Shown here: positions 31,304 through 39,398 of the stretch, piece by piece | Layout of the letters: each line of letters starts with the position of its first letter | Position numbering within the stretch: position 1 is the stretch's first letter | NCBI GenBank assembly: GCA_965200835.1 | Contig: OZ241390.1 | Location: forward strand, 2,108,001 to 2,172,000 | Direction of reading: 5' to 3' | Origin: JAPPFW01 sp965200835 | GTDB lineage: Bacteria; Actinomycetota; Acidimicrobiia; Spongiisociales; Spongiisociaceae | Length of the DNA: 64,000 bases | Notes under the pieces: generated by a model | What the model saw: the letters and a program-made list of their open reading frames with translations, nothing else | Told to the model about the DNA's origin: nothing | The model's database searches: none | Made by a program: the position numbers and the translations under genes

Positions 31304-32278
31304 TTGGCGAGGCCCGGCCGATCGGAAAGGGCCACCGTCCGGCTTTCACCAGACCTTCCGCCGGTAATGGCGGTGTTGGGACCGACCGCCTCGGGCAAGA
31401 CCGAACTGTCCATTCAGATCGCTCGGCGATGGGGTGCCGAGATCCTCTCGGTGGATTCCATGCAGGTGTACCGCGGCATGGACGTCGGTACCGCCAAGGT
31501 TTCTCTGGCCGAGCGGGCCGAGTTACCCCATCACATGATCGACCTAGTCCCACCCGAGGTGGACTACCGGGTGGCCGAGTTCCAGCGCACCGGGCGCCGG
31601 GTTCTGGAAGAGGTGCTGTCCCGGGAGGCGCCGGTGGTGATAGTGGGCGGCTCGGGACTGTACTTCCGGGCGCTGGTCGACCCCCTGGAGTTCCCGCCGT
31701 TCGATCCGGCCGTCCGCATCGAGGTGGACTCATTGCCAGACACCCGGGTTCTTGCCGAGCTGCTGGCATCCGATCCGGAGGCCGGTCAGTACTTGGACCT
31801 GGCAAACATGCGACGGGTCCGGAGGGCGTTGGAAGTAGTACGGCTGGGCGGAGGCACACCGGCGATGCGTGCCACCGGCGCCGCGGCCGAGCGAGTACGG
31901 GACTACGTACCCCAGGTACCCTTCGTAGCGGTCGGGGTGGATCCGGGGGAGAGCCTGGCTGATCGGGTCAGGATCCGTATCGACGCCATGCTCAGCGCCG
32001 GTCTCCTCGAGGAGGTGGCCGGACTGGCGGGCCGAATGGGAGCCAATGCGTCGCAGGCGGTGGGATACCGCCAGCTGCGGCCGGTGGTCCGGGGCGAAGT
32101 CGACCTGCAACAGGGGAAGGCGGATACGTTTAGGGCAACCATGGCCCTGGCGAGGCGCCAGCGGACCTATTTTGGGAGGGATCCCAGGATCAAGTGGCTG
32201 GCCTGGAGCGAGGATCCCGAAGTCAGGTTCAGAAGTGCCTGCCGCGCGATCGAGGAGGGGCAGCTGTGCAGTTCGTGA
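31304..32278 (+). CDS. miaA: tRNA dimethylallyltransferase
   Basis: Adds the isopentenyl group to A37 of UNN-decoding tRNAs, before MiaB. 324 residues with a P-loop GPTASGKTEL, DSMQVYRGMDVGTAK, the HHMIDLV segment, VGGSGLYFRAL, and the C-terminal QAVGYRQL and RRQRTYFGRDPRIKW. A TTG at 31304 (17 bp after miaB) is the likely start because the family has a short lead before the P-loop; ATG 31367 would begin only about 4 residues before it. The 3' end overlaps dapF by 13 bp. Confidence 0.93.
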   Translation: MARPGRSERATVRLSPDLPPVMAVLGPTASGKTELSIQIARRWGAEILSVDSMQVYRGMDVGTAKVSLAERAELPHHMIDLVPPEVDYRVAEFQRTGRRVLEEVLSREAPVVIVGGSGLYFRALVDPLEFPPFDPAVRIEVDSLPDTRVLAELLASDPEAGQYLDLANMRRVRRALEVVRLGGGTPAMRATGAAAERVRDYVPQVPFVAVGVDPGESLADRVRIRIDAMLSAGLLEEVAGLAGRMGANASQAVGYRQLRPVVRGEVDLQQGKADTFRATMALARRQRTYFGRDPRIKWLAWSEDPEVRFRSACRAIEEGQLCSS

Positions 32279-33060
32279 AGGCGGAGGGTCTGGGAAACGA
32301 CTTCGTGCTGGTGGAGAGTGTGGCTCCCTCCTCCGATCAGATCCGGCGATGGTGCCATCGCCGCACCGGCATCGGTGCCGACGGCGTGTTGCAGGTCACC
32401 AGATCGGACGGTCCGGAGGCGGTCGCCCGGATGCGTTACTGGAACGCCGATGGGTCGGTGGCCGGAATGTGCGGGAACGGCCTCCGGTGCGTGGCGCGGT
32501 ATGTATACGAGCGAGGATGGCCCGACGGCAGGGCGTTCACTATCAGGACCGCCACCGGCCTCAATCGGGCCGAGATAATAGACGACAGCACTATCCGGGT
32601 GGAGCTCGGCGCCTTCCGCGTCGACGGAAGAGCAGAGTACGAGGGTCGGTACTTCACCACGGTAGATGTCGGCAATCCCCACGCGGTCGCTCTCCTTCCG
32701 GATCCCATCATGCTCGAGGAGGTGTCCCTGGCGGCGGTAGGAAGGGCCCTCCAGAACCATCCGCTCTTCCCGTCCGGGGTGAACGTCGAACTGGCTGCGC
32801 CTATCAGCAACGGATGGAGAGTCAGAGTCTGGGAGCGGGGAGCAGGTGCGACCCTCGCCTGCGGCACGGGGGCGGCCGCGGTGGCGGCGGTGGCACAGAG
32901 GAAAGGACTATCCGGACACACCACCGAAGTGGAACTTCCCGGAGGGACTCTTGGGGTCGACTTGATCGATGAGGTGGCGTGGATCAGCGGTCCGGCCACG
33001 CTCGTCTTCAGCGGAGATATCCCTTCAGCGGAGATATCCCTTACTGAGCCGCGCGCCTGA
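32266..33060 (+). CDS. dapF: Diaminopimelate epimerase
   Basis: Converts LL- to meso-diaminopimelate for peptidoglycan and lysine. 264 residues. The two catalytic Cys motifs are present: NADGSVAGMCGNGLRC and ATLACGTGAAA; KAEGLGNDFVLVE opens the protein. The GTG start at 32266 follows GAGGAGGGG and lies inside the end of miaA. The last 12 residues are odd: a 17-bp tandem duplication (33006-33042) shifts the frame, replacing a predicted stop soon after SGDIPY with SGDIPSAEISLTEPRA. The gene therefore overlaps the convergent lexA 3' end by 36 bp. The catalytic core is untouched. Confidence 0.95.
   Translation: MQFVKAEGLGNDFVLVESVAPSSDQIRRWCHRRTGIGADGVLQVTRSDGPEAVARMRYWNADGSVAGMCGNGLRCVARYVYERGWPDGRAFTIRTATGLNRAEIIDDSTIRVELGAFRVDGRAEYEGRYFTTVDVGNPHAVALLPDPIMLEEVSLAAVGRALQNHPLFPSGVNVELAAPISNGWRVRVWERGAGATLACGTGAAAVAAVAQRKGLSGHTTEVELPGGTLGVDLIDEVAWISGPATLVFSGDIPSAEISLTEPRA
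33006..33042 (+). repeat. 17-bp perfect tandem duplication at the dapF/lexA junction
   Basis: TTCAGCGGAGATATCCC occurs at 33007-33023 and again at 33024-33040, with one more matching base on the left and two on the right. 17 is not a multiple of three, so dapF is shifted and lengthened, while the lexA stop codon (minus strand, within the second copy) still closes that gene. Confidence 0.95.
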
Positions 33061-33744
33061 TCCGGCTATCCGGCGGATCAACGACACTACCTTTCCCAGT
33101 ATCTCGACTCCCGAGGTGAAGGTCATCGGTTCGTAAGCCGGATTCTCGGAGTGGAGGATTACCGCGTCCCGCCTCATTTCGAGCCGCTTTACGGTCGCTT
33201 CCTCGCCATCGACCAGGCAGGCCACTATCTCGCCGTTCTCCGCAACCGATTGGCGACGGACGACCACCAAGTCGCCGTGCAGAATGCCGGCCTCGATCAT
33301 CGAGTCGCCGGACACCTCCAGCATGAACAGGGTTCCCGATCCGACCAGTGACTCCGGCAGGGGAATCACATCTTCCACCTGCTCCTCCGCCAGGATGGGA
33401 GATCCGGCTGCGATGCGTCCGACCAGTGGTACCTCTCGGGTAGGTGCCAACCGGGTTGGCCTATCGGTGTGATCCGTTTCCCGTTCGAGTCCCACTACTT
33501 CGATCGCGCGGGGCTTGGTCGAATCGCGCCTGATGTGCCCGGCCTTCACCAGTGCGGTCAGGTGGCTATGAACCGTGGCAGGGGACCGGAGCCCCAGGTG
33601 CTCGCCTATCTCCCTGACCGAGGGTGGATAGCCCCGGGTTGCCACCACCTGTTTGATCAGCTCCAGGATCTGCCGTTGCCTGGGTCGCAGGTCGTCCGGG
33701 TCAGGCCGGGCGCCAGCGAGCAAGCGGTTACCGGTGCTGTCCAC
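33025..33744 (-). CDS. lexA: SOS repressor LexA
   Basis: DNA-damage response repressor and self-cleaving protease, 239 residues. N-terminal winged HTH (YPPSVREIGEHLGLRSPATVHSHL, residues 39-62), cleavage bond Ala113-Gly114 in GRIAAGSP, nucleophile Ser148 in SGDSM, and general base Lys186 in ATVKRLE. I chose GTG 33744 because AGGAGG lies 7 nt upstream; the frame stays open to 33885, and an ATG at 33762 would put that motif inside the gene. Its own promoter region contains a LexA box (33806-33819), so autoregulation is expected. Confidence 0.95.
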   Translation of the reverse strand: MDSTGNRLLAGARPDPDDLRPRQRQILELIKQVVATRGYPPSVREIGEHLGLRSPATVHSHLTALVKAGHIRRDSTKPRAIEVVGLERETDHTDRPTRLAPTREVPLVGRIAAGSPILAEEQVEDVIPLPESLVGSGTLFMLEVSGDSMIEAGILHGDLVVVRRQSVAENGEIVACLVDGEEATVKRLEMRRDAVILHSENPAYEPMTFTSGVEILGKVVSLIRRIAGSGARLSKGYLR

Positions 33745-33805
33745 CGCATGACCTCCTCTCATCGTTTTCGGGTGGCCGACCCACCCCACCACCTCCTCCA
33801 CTATA

Positions 33806-33819
33806 CAAACATATGTTCG
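33806..33819 (-). promoter_or_regulatory. LexA box in the lexA promoter region
   Basis: CAAACATATGTTCG, one mismatch from the perfect palindrome at recA (CGAACATATGTTCG). It lies about 62 bp upstream of the lexA start codon, consistent with autorepression. Confidence 0.78.
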
Positions 33820-33889
33820 TGTGTTGGTGTCTTGTCGTCCCGGCAAGGCCTCCCTGCTCGCGCTCCTGCTGACAGCCCCTAGCAATACC

Positions 33890-33946
33890 TTGACAGACCG
33901 AACGTCTGTTCGCTATTGTTCCTTACCCAGTCCGAACATACGTTCG
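33890..33946 (+). promoter_or_regulatory. SOS promoter of the LysM gene with two LexA boxes
   Basis: TTGACA (33890-33895) and TATTGT (33914-33919) are 18 bp apart, with LexA box CGAACGTCTGTTCG (33899-33912) in the spacer, the same layout as at recA. A second box, CGAACATACGTTCG (33933-33946), lies just downstream, near or past the start point. Two operators suggest tight repression of this gene. Confidence 0.85.
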
Positions 33947-34003
33947 CTTCCCGCCCAAGTGCGGGGAACGGGTACCGAAGGCCGGGAGGTTGAGGAGGTA
34001 GTT

Positions 34004-34540
34004 GTGATAAGTCTGGAAGAACATCGAAGGTATAGGCAGGTGGCACAGAGGTCCAGCCTCATCCGCTACCGAGCAGACCAACTGAGCGAGACCGATCGGA
34101 TCGGTGCACCGCGTTCCCACCTGGTTCTGGTTGCGGACCGGAGAGAGGGTGCGCCGGAACACGGTCGGGAGCCGGGTTACCGGATCGGCGACAAACCTGA
34201 TGCGCCGCTATCCGCCCGGAGGTCCGATCCAAAAGCCCGAACGGTCGCCAGGGTCGGATTGACTGCTTTCCTCATCGCCGGGCTATTGCTGATACTGGTA
34301 CTGCCCGAGGCCGGAGCGGATCGTGGTCAGGCACCGACCGTATCCTATGTGGTACGACCGGGTGACACCCTGTGGTCTATAGCCGCGGCCTACACTCCCG
34401 CCGGCGGTGATGTCCGGGCCACCGTCCGGGCAATCCGCGCTATCCGCGAACGGTCATCAGCCGTGATAGTGGTGGGAGAGCTGATCGAGATACCGGTCGG
34501 AGAAGCGGGTACTCAACTTCCGGGCAAACCGGCGGCCTGA
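34004..34540 (+). CDS. LysM-domain membrane protein, likely SOS-induced cell-division inhibitor (YneA/DivS/ChiZ-like)
   Basis: 178 residues: a hydrophilic N-terminus of about 80 residues, one membrane helix (LTAFLIAGLLLILVLPEAGA) and a LysM peptidoglycan-binding domain (SYVVRPGDTLWSIAAAY...VVVGELIEIPV). GTG 34004 follows GAGGAGG; the frame extends 5' to 33821 but across the promoter. It is divergent from lexA and has two LexA boxes. Known divergently or adjacently encoded lexA partners (B. subtilis YneA, M. tuberculosis Rv2719c/ChiZ, Corynebacterium DivS) halt septation after DNA damage, and YneA and ChiZ carry LysM. The role here is inferred from position, regulation and architecture. Confidence 0.82.
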   Translation: MISLEEHRRYRQVAQRSSLIRYRADQLSETDRIGAPRSHLVLVADRREGAPEHGREPGYRIGDKPDAPLSARRSDPKARTVARVGLTAFLIAGLLLILVLPEAGADRGQAPTVSYVVRPGDTLWSIAAAYTPAGGDVRATVRAIRAIRERSSAVIVVGELIEIPVGEAGTQLPGKPAA

Positions 34541-34554
34541 GCTCCCGTTTCGAG

Positions 34555-36192
34555 TCACGCGCCGACTTGCAATTCGAGATCGGTCACGGTGGTCCGGATC
34601 TCGGCAATTTGACCCAAAGCCCAGGTGCGGACCTCTTCGAGCGGGGGCCGGAGGCCTTCTCTCATACTGGCGATGGACTCCTGTATAACCAGGCTTGCCT
34701 GGGAGGCCGAGGCCGTATTGCCTACCCGCAGGGCGGTGATGTAATCGGCCTGGGCTTGTTCCACCATGGTCATCGTGTCGGATGCCTGCTGCCGGAAGGT
34801 TACGAAGAACGGGTCGTCGGGGAGCTCGGCCAGCTCCATGCGAGTCTCGGCGATGGAGAAGCTCAGTTGCTCCGCTATCCGGTCTACATCCGCCTGGGAT
34901 GCTTGGGCAGGAAGAGCGGGCAGGTCGAACGCGCCCAGCAGGGCCAGAGAGTAGTCGATGGCATCGCCCATCCGCTCCCCAACGTTGGCGGCTCGGTGTG
35001 ATGCAGACTCCAGGAGGGTCCTCGGCGGGCCCAATTCCTCTACCAGCAGTTCCGATCCGATGATGGGAGCGGTGGGTAGCTGTTCGGCAGCCAGCATGGC
35101 GGCCGTCCGGGCTGCTCCGTCCAATCGGTTGAGATCCCCGGTGAGGCTGGACAACCCGGCGTTGCTCAGGAGCCCATCAGCATCGAAAGACTGTTCGATC
35201 GGTGTGAGGGAAACCGATAGCTGCTGGGCGGCCACCGAGTATTGGTCCTTGCGCTCAGCTGCTCCGCGCTGCGGAAGGTCGCTGACTACCTTCACGGTCG
35301 CGGTGACCAGGACAGCCAGCAGCACGCCGCCTGCCACCCATGACCACCTCATCCGACGAGTCGAGCCCAGGGGCACTCCGGACTCGCTGATCTGATCCGC
35401 TAGCAAGCCCCTATCGACTTCTGCATCCGCTGTGGCGTCCCAGAGCAGCTTTACCGAGTCTCCCGTATTGGCACCCGAACGTTTGGGTTCGTCGGTGACC
35501 GCCCCGAGCGACAGCAGATCGGCCCAAGGATCGTCGTTGGCCGAAGTAGAGCCGTTACTGAGCACCAGATCGCTGGCGAATACTCGCTCGTGGGTTCCAA
35601 AACCGAGCACCGCAGCCAGCGAGAAGCTATCTCCAGGACTTGCGACTGGAAGCACCTGGCTTCGGTGGATCTCTCTGGATGAGGGCAGAGGAAACTGGGT
35701 ACTCGATGAAGTCGGAGTTGCAGCGTCGACCGCGGTGACGGCTCTCCGAGTGCCGACGGCTGGCGCCACGGTTGCAACCGCCGCCGCCGGTCCGCTCGAT
35801 CCAGCAGGGGTCGGTAGGTCGGCTGGTTCGGTAACACTTGGCGAGGCGCTCCGGACGGCTTCGCTGGGTAACACCTCGGCGATGCCGGACTCACTTCCGG
35901 TGTGTCGCAGGTCGGGAGCAGGGGTCGAAGTTCTCCTCTCGATCAGGAGGCTGTCGAGCAACGGCTTGGAGAGGCCTGGCCGATGACGCCAGGCCGGAAG
36001 TAAGCGTGCCAGGCCACTGCGTTCAGGGTCTTGGTATCTCGATCGATAGCGCCGCCATGAGATCTTCAGCCAATGACGGCCCGGTTCAGGACGGGCCAGA
36101 ATCGATCTGAAGGACGGTGCGAAAATGTCCGTACGTGTCTCCGGACGGAAGGACGCGACTGGGCTTGGGTGCTCGGATCTAATGGGGACCAT
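34555..36192 (-). CDS. Single-span membrane protein of unknown function
   Basis: 545 residues, not recognised. Residues 1-280 are disordered-looking, rich in Ser, Pro, Ala and Thr, with many Arg near the start. One membrane helix follows (SWVAGGVLLAVLVTATVKVV, about 287-306), then about 240 mostly helical residues (Ala/Leu/Glu/Gln rich, heptad-like) predicted to be extracytoplasmic. The ATG at 36192 is the first in frame; a later start is possible since the first half is poorly constrained. Convergent with the LysM gene (14 bp between stops) and divergent from dut. No motif suggests an enzyme; a cell-envelope or septum role is possible but unsupported. Confidence 0.65.
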   Translation of the reverse strand: MVPIRSEHPSPVASFRPETRTDIFAPSFRSILARPEPGRHWLKISWRRYRSRYQDPERSGLARLLPAWRHRPGLSKPLLDSLLIERRTSTPAPDLRHTGSESGIAEVLPSEAVRSASPSVTEPADLPTPAGSSGPAAAVATVAPAVGTRRAVTAVDAATPTSSSTQFPLPSSREIHRSQVLPVASPGDSFSLAAVLGFGTHERVFASDLVLSNGSTSANDDPWADLLSLGAVTDEPKRSGANTGDSVKLLWDATADAEVDRGLLADQISESGVPLGSTRRMRWSWVAGGVLLAVLVTATVKVVSDLPQRGAAERKDQYSVAAQQLSVSLTPIEQSFDADGLLSNAGLSSLTGDLNRLDGAARTAAMLAAEQLPTAPIIGSELLVEELGPPRTLLESASHRAANVGERMGDAIDYSLALLGAFDLPALPAQASQADVDRIAEQLSFSIAETRMELAELPDDPFFVTFRQQASDTMTMVEQAQADYITALRVGNTASASQASLVIQESIASMREGLRPPLEEVRTWALGQIAEIRTTVTDLELQVGA

Positions 36193-36274
36193 TCGGGGCC
36201 GGTTCTCTCCTGGTTGCCGTACTCCGCCCGGCTACACGAGCCCCCGATTCGCCTTGTGCTCTAGATTTGGAAAC

Positions 36275-36703
36275 ATGGATCTTAACGTGCTCAAGCTCGA
36301 TAATGAACTACCTACGCCCACCCGGGCTCACCAGGATGACGCCGGCCTGGACCTGCGGGCCCGCTATCCGGTGCAACTGGAACCGGGAGAACGGGTTACG
36401 GTGGGCACGGGCGTCGCCCTGGCGATTCCATCCGGCCACGCCGGTCTAGTCATGGCTAGAAGTGGTCTGGCATCCCGATACGGGGTGGGGCTGGTTAACT
36501 CGCCGGGCTTGATAGACGCCGGATACCGGGGTGAAATCCGGGTGGTACTCGTGAACCTGGGAAGGCAGCGGGTGGACATTGCGCGCGGCGATCGGATCGC
36601 TCAGCTGGTGGTGGTCCCGGTGCTGATCGCCGGGGTGGCCGTGGTGGAGAGTCTCGACAGCTCGTCCCGAGGAGTGAAGGGCTTCGGCTCCTCAGGACAG
36701 TGA
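36275..36703 (+). CDS. dut: dUTP diphosphatase
   Basis: Hydrolyses dUTP to dUMP and PPi, keeping uracil out of DNA. 142 residues with the five dUTPase motifs: DDAGLDLRA (I), MARSGLASRYGV (II), NSPGLIDAGYRGEI (III), RGDRIAQLVVVPV (IV) and SSRGVKGFGSSG (V). ATG 36275 matches the family start; the frame is open to 36125 but without conservation. Followed 52 bp later by the tRNA cluster. Confidence 0.95.
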   Translation: MDLNVLKLDNELPTPTRAHQDDAGLDLRARYPVQLEPGERVTVGTGVALAIPSGHAGLVMARSGLASRYGVGLVNSPGLIDAGYRGEIRVVLVNLGRQRVDIARGDRIAQLVVVPVLIAGVAVVESLDSSSRGVKGFGSSGQ

Positions 36704-36755
36704 CATGAACGGCAGTTGCCGGTAGACTGTCGCCTACCATTAGAATGCAGTCGAC

Positions 36756-36828
36756 GCGGAAGTAGCTCAGCTGGTAGAGCGCAACCTTGCCAAGGTTGAG
36801 GTCGCGGGTTCGAGTCCCGTCTTCCGCT
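36756..36828 (+). tRNA. tRNA-Gly (anticodon GCC)
   Basis: 73-nt cloverleaf: acceptor GCGGAAG/CTTCCGC, anticodon stem CAACC/GGTTG with loop TTGCCAA, T-loop TTCGAGT. CCA is not encoded. First of a Gly-Cys-Val cluster. Confidence 0.95.
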
Positions 36829-36908
36829 CCGGGCTCGGTACCGGTACCTGCGGCACCTCAGGTTCGCCGGGGACGGTGTTGTGGTAGGTACGGTCCGTGA
36901 CCACATCA

Positions 36909-36979
36909 GGCGACGTGGCCGAGTGGCTAGGCGCAGCTCTGCAAAAGCTGTTACACCGGTTCGATTCCGGTCGTCGCCT
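36909..36979 (+). tRNA. tRNA-Cys (anticodon GCA)
   Basis: 71 nt; acceptor GGCGACG/CGTCGCC, anticodon loop CTGCAAA, T-loop TTCGATT, discriminator T as usual for Cys. Second tRNA of the cluster. Confidence 0.95.
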
Positions 36980-37026
36980 CGTCTGGGTGGGGAGCTTCTG
37001 CGTAATAGCAGGATCACCTTCACGCA

Positions 37027-37098
37027 GGGCGCTTAGCTCAGGGGAAGAGCGCTTCCTTGACGCGGAAGAGGTCACAGGTTCAATTCCTGTAGCGCCCA
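37027..37098 (+). tRNA. tRNA-Val (anticodon GAC)
   Basis: 72 nt; acceptor GGGCGCT/AGCGCCC, anticodon stem CTTCC/GGAAG with loop TTGACGC, T-loop TTCAATT. Third tRNA of the cluster. Confidence 0.95.
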
Positions 37099-37307
37099 CG
37101 TCACGTCCCGGCCTGAATACGGTTGGAGGCACGTTCGAGGTGCTGTTTATCGGGCCATCACGCCGCTTCTTTGGTTGGTGATGGCTGCCAGGAATGACAT
37201 AGTATGGCAACTGTTCCGATATAATCGCGGACGGTTCTACGAACAGTCGAGCGAATCTTCCGAGAGACCCAGCCTCAGAAGAGCTCGCGAGACAGAAGGG
37301 AAGATCG

Positions 37308-37703
37308 ATGGCCTTGAGCGAAGATCACAAGGCGGCTCTTGCGAAGGGTAGGAGGGAGGCGCGCACGGTAAGGGCTTATCTGGATGCCCTATCCAGGAAG
37401 AAGCCGCGTGGCGCGGCTACCCGTGCGTCCTTGCAGCAGCGGTTTGACCGGCTGGCAGACCAGATAGAAGCCGAGAGCAACTCGTTGAAGCGACTACAGC
37501 TGATACAGCAGCGCTTCAACGTCGAGGACAAGCTGAAGATGATCGATGACTCCATCGACCATGAGGCGTTGGAGGCCGACTTCGTGGCGGCAGCTGCTTC
37601 GTATTCGGAGCGTAAGGGTATTTCCTACAGCGCATGGCGGGAAGGCGGCGTTCCCCCGGATGTCTTGAAGACCGCCGGGATTCGACGGACCAGGCGGGGC
37701 TGA
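37308..37703 (+). CDS. Conserved actinobacterial hypothetical protein
   Basis: 131 residues, mostly charged helices. The C-terminal part (DHEALEADFVAAAASYSERKGISYSAWREGGVPPDVLKTAGI) resembles a small protein family I associate with Actinomycetota; function unknown. N-terminal half is Arg/Lys rich with a likely coiled coil (RFDRLADQIEAESNSLKRLQLIQQR). ATG 37308 follows AGGGAAG. It could be a nucleic-acid-associated protein, judging only by charge. Confidence 0.72.
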   Translation: MALSEDHKAALAKGRREARTVRAYLDALSRKKPRGAATRASLQQRFDRLADQIEAESNSLKRLQLIQQRFNVEDKLKMIDDSIDHEALEADFVAAAASYSERKGISYSAWREGGVPPDVLKTAGIRRTRRG

Positions 37704-37738
37704 GACTCAACGCCTTTGCCTCCTCGAGGTCGAGACGC

Positions 37739-38191
37739 CTACGCCCACCCGAGCTGGTCGAGCCTTTGGTTGTCCAATCCGAGGTGGTGACCTATTTCGT
37801 GTAGCACGGTAGCCCGTATTTCCTCGATGAGGTCGCAGCGGTTGAGTCCGAGAGCCAGATGCGTGTCCATGTATAGGACTATCCGATCGGGTAGCACACC
37901 CACGTAGTCCATACCTCTGGCAGGCAACGGGATACCCTCGTACAATCCCAGTAGGCCCCCTCCGTCGGGATCCCGTTCCTCGACAAGCACTATGACATTT
38001 TCGATTTCGACCGGCAGGTCGGCGAGAGTCTTCTCCACCACCTTTTCGAAGGCTTTCCGAGTGAGTCTGGAGGTTCTATCGTGGTCGACCGGGCTGTCTC
38101 TGGTCGGCTTACGGTCAGGTACGGCCGGTTCGGGATCGTCAGTGCAGTCTGGTGCAGACACGGGTGGGATGATATTCCATCTCCGTTTCAT
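37739..38191 (-). CDS. Zincin-like metallopeptidase (PF06262-type)
   Basis: 150 residues. C-terminal HExxH motif in VLHEIGHHLGLDNQRLDQLGW gives the Zn ligands and catalytic Glu; the third ligand is likely the Asp in GLDNQRL, as in this minimal metallopeptidase family. A central stretch (GLYEGIPLPARGMDYVGVLPDRIVLYMD) is typical of the family. The first 40 residues are variable. Convergent with the preceding hypothetical gene; the second tRNA-Val starts 66 bp beyond its start. Substrates are unknown. Confidence 0.85.
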   Translation of the reverse strand: MKRRWNIIPPVSAPDCTDDPEPAVPDRKPTRDSPVDHDRTSRLTRKAFEKVVEKTLADLPVEIENVIVLVEERDPDGGGLLGLYEGIPLPARGMDYVGVLPDRIVLYMDTHLALGLNRCDLIEEIRATVLHEIGHHLGLDNQRLDQLGWA

Positions 38192-38257
38192 GCGCCCCTC
38201 GCGGTTGGTAGGCCGGACATGAGGTGGCCGAACAAGGCTACAATCTCGCCTACGAGC

Positions 38258-38329
38258 GGGCGCTTAGCTCAGCGGGAGAGCGCTGCCTTCACACGGCAGA
38301 GGTCACTGGTTCGATCCCAGTAGCGCCCA
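38258..38329 (+). tRNA. tRNA-Val (anticodon CAC)
   Basis: 72 nt; acceptor GGGCGCT/AGCGCCC, anticodon stem CTGCC/GGCAG with loop TTCACAC, T-loop TTCGATC. Same acceptor and D-arm as the Val(GAC) gene 1.2 kb upstream, so the two probably arose by duplication. CCA is not fully encoded. Confidence 0.95.
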
Positions 38330-38562
38330 CCTTGGATAGCCTGGCGCTGCCAGCCGGTGGCTGTCCCTCTGCCGGAGTGCTACCTCATCGATGGATCTAA
38401 CCCTCTGAACTTCCTTTGGGGCGTGCTAAACAGGCCGCGAAATCCCCAGAAACAGGAGTGTTCCGCCGTAGGCTTAGCTCTGTTGCGTACGCCTGATGGG
38501 TACGGACCGGAGTCAGATTTCTCCGCACGAGGTTGGTCATCCGTCGTCTTGAAGGAGTAGCC

Positions 38563-39330
38563 ATGAGGAGACCGGTAACGCTCTTGGTTGGACTGGTGAT
38601 GCTGGTGTCGTCGGCGTGTGGTGGCGACGACGAGTCGGCGGTGACGACCGAGGCGTCTGGAACCACGTCCCCCGTGACATCGGCTAACGGCGAGTCGGAT
38701 GACTTCACCACTACCACTACCGCGGCTATGTCCTCCGATTCCGAGGAGATGGTGGTCCAGACCGATACCAGCGGGGAAACCCAGAACGTCGGGGAGAGTG
38801 TCGACCAGGGAACAGCTGTCACCACTCCTGAGGTGGTGGAGCCCGAGTCGCAGGAGGTGGTCGAAATAGTCGATGTGGTGGCCACCCTGCGAGCTCTCGG
38901 GCCGATGCGCATTGGAATGTCGGTCGATGAAGCAACCGCAGAATTAGGAGCGGAGCTCCGCCAGGACTTCGGCCGCCAGGCCACCGGTAGTTGTTATTAC
39001 GTAACCGCCGGAACGGCCTTGCCTGGAGTAGCAGCCATGGTGGTGGACGGCCAGATCGTCCGTATCGAGATCGACTCTCCCAGTGGGCTCGGAACCAGGT
39101 CAGGAGTGAGGATCGGTACTTCGGCGGAAGACCTGGAGAAGGTCTATCCGGACAACATCCAGGCCGCCAACGAGGCCGTGGAGGGTGGCGAAGCGATGGC
39201 TTTCGTACCCAACGACGACTACGACTCCAACTACCGGATCTACTTCGAGATGGAGGGCGGGCAGGTGGCTCGTTACCGGTTGGGTGTCAAGCCGGCCATC
39301 GACTATCTGAGCGGCTGTCCGGAGGAGTAA
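38563..39330 (+). CDS. Lipoprotein of unknown function
   Basis: 255 residues. Signal peptide with lipobox LVSSAC, a Thr/Ser/Glu-rich linker (about 25-110), then a globular domain with two related halves: LRALGPMRIGMSVDEATAELG and SGVRIGTSAEDLEKVYPD. This 'G-M-T/S-x-x-E-A' arrangement occurs in small secreted actinobacterial domains, but I cannot name a function. Start ATG 38563 follows GAAGGAG; an upstream ATG at 38533 in frame lacks a ribosome-binding site and would bury the signal peptide. Two Cys in the C-terminal domain could form a disulfide. Confidence 0.78.
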   Translation: MRRPVTLLVGLVMLVSSACGGDDESAVTTEASGTTSPVTSANGESDDFTTTTTAAMSSDSEEMVVQTDTSGETQNVGESVDQGTAVTTPEVVEPESQEVVEIVDVVATLRALGPMRIGMSVDEATAELGAELRQDFGRQATGSCYYVTAGTALPGVAAMVVDGQIVRIEIDSPSGLGTRSGVRIGTSAEDLEKVYPDNIQAANEAVEGGEAMAFVPNDDYDSNYRIYFEMEGGQVARYRLGVKPAIDYLSGCPEE

Positions 39331-39398
39331 CGGCTCAGCCCGGTTTCGGAGCACGACCGGCACGCCCGACCAACGGCCGGTCAGTACGGCACACGCGG

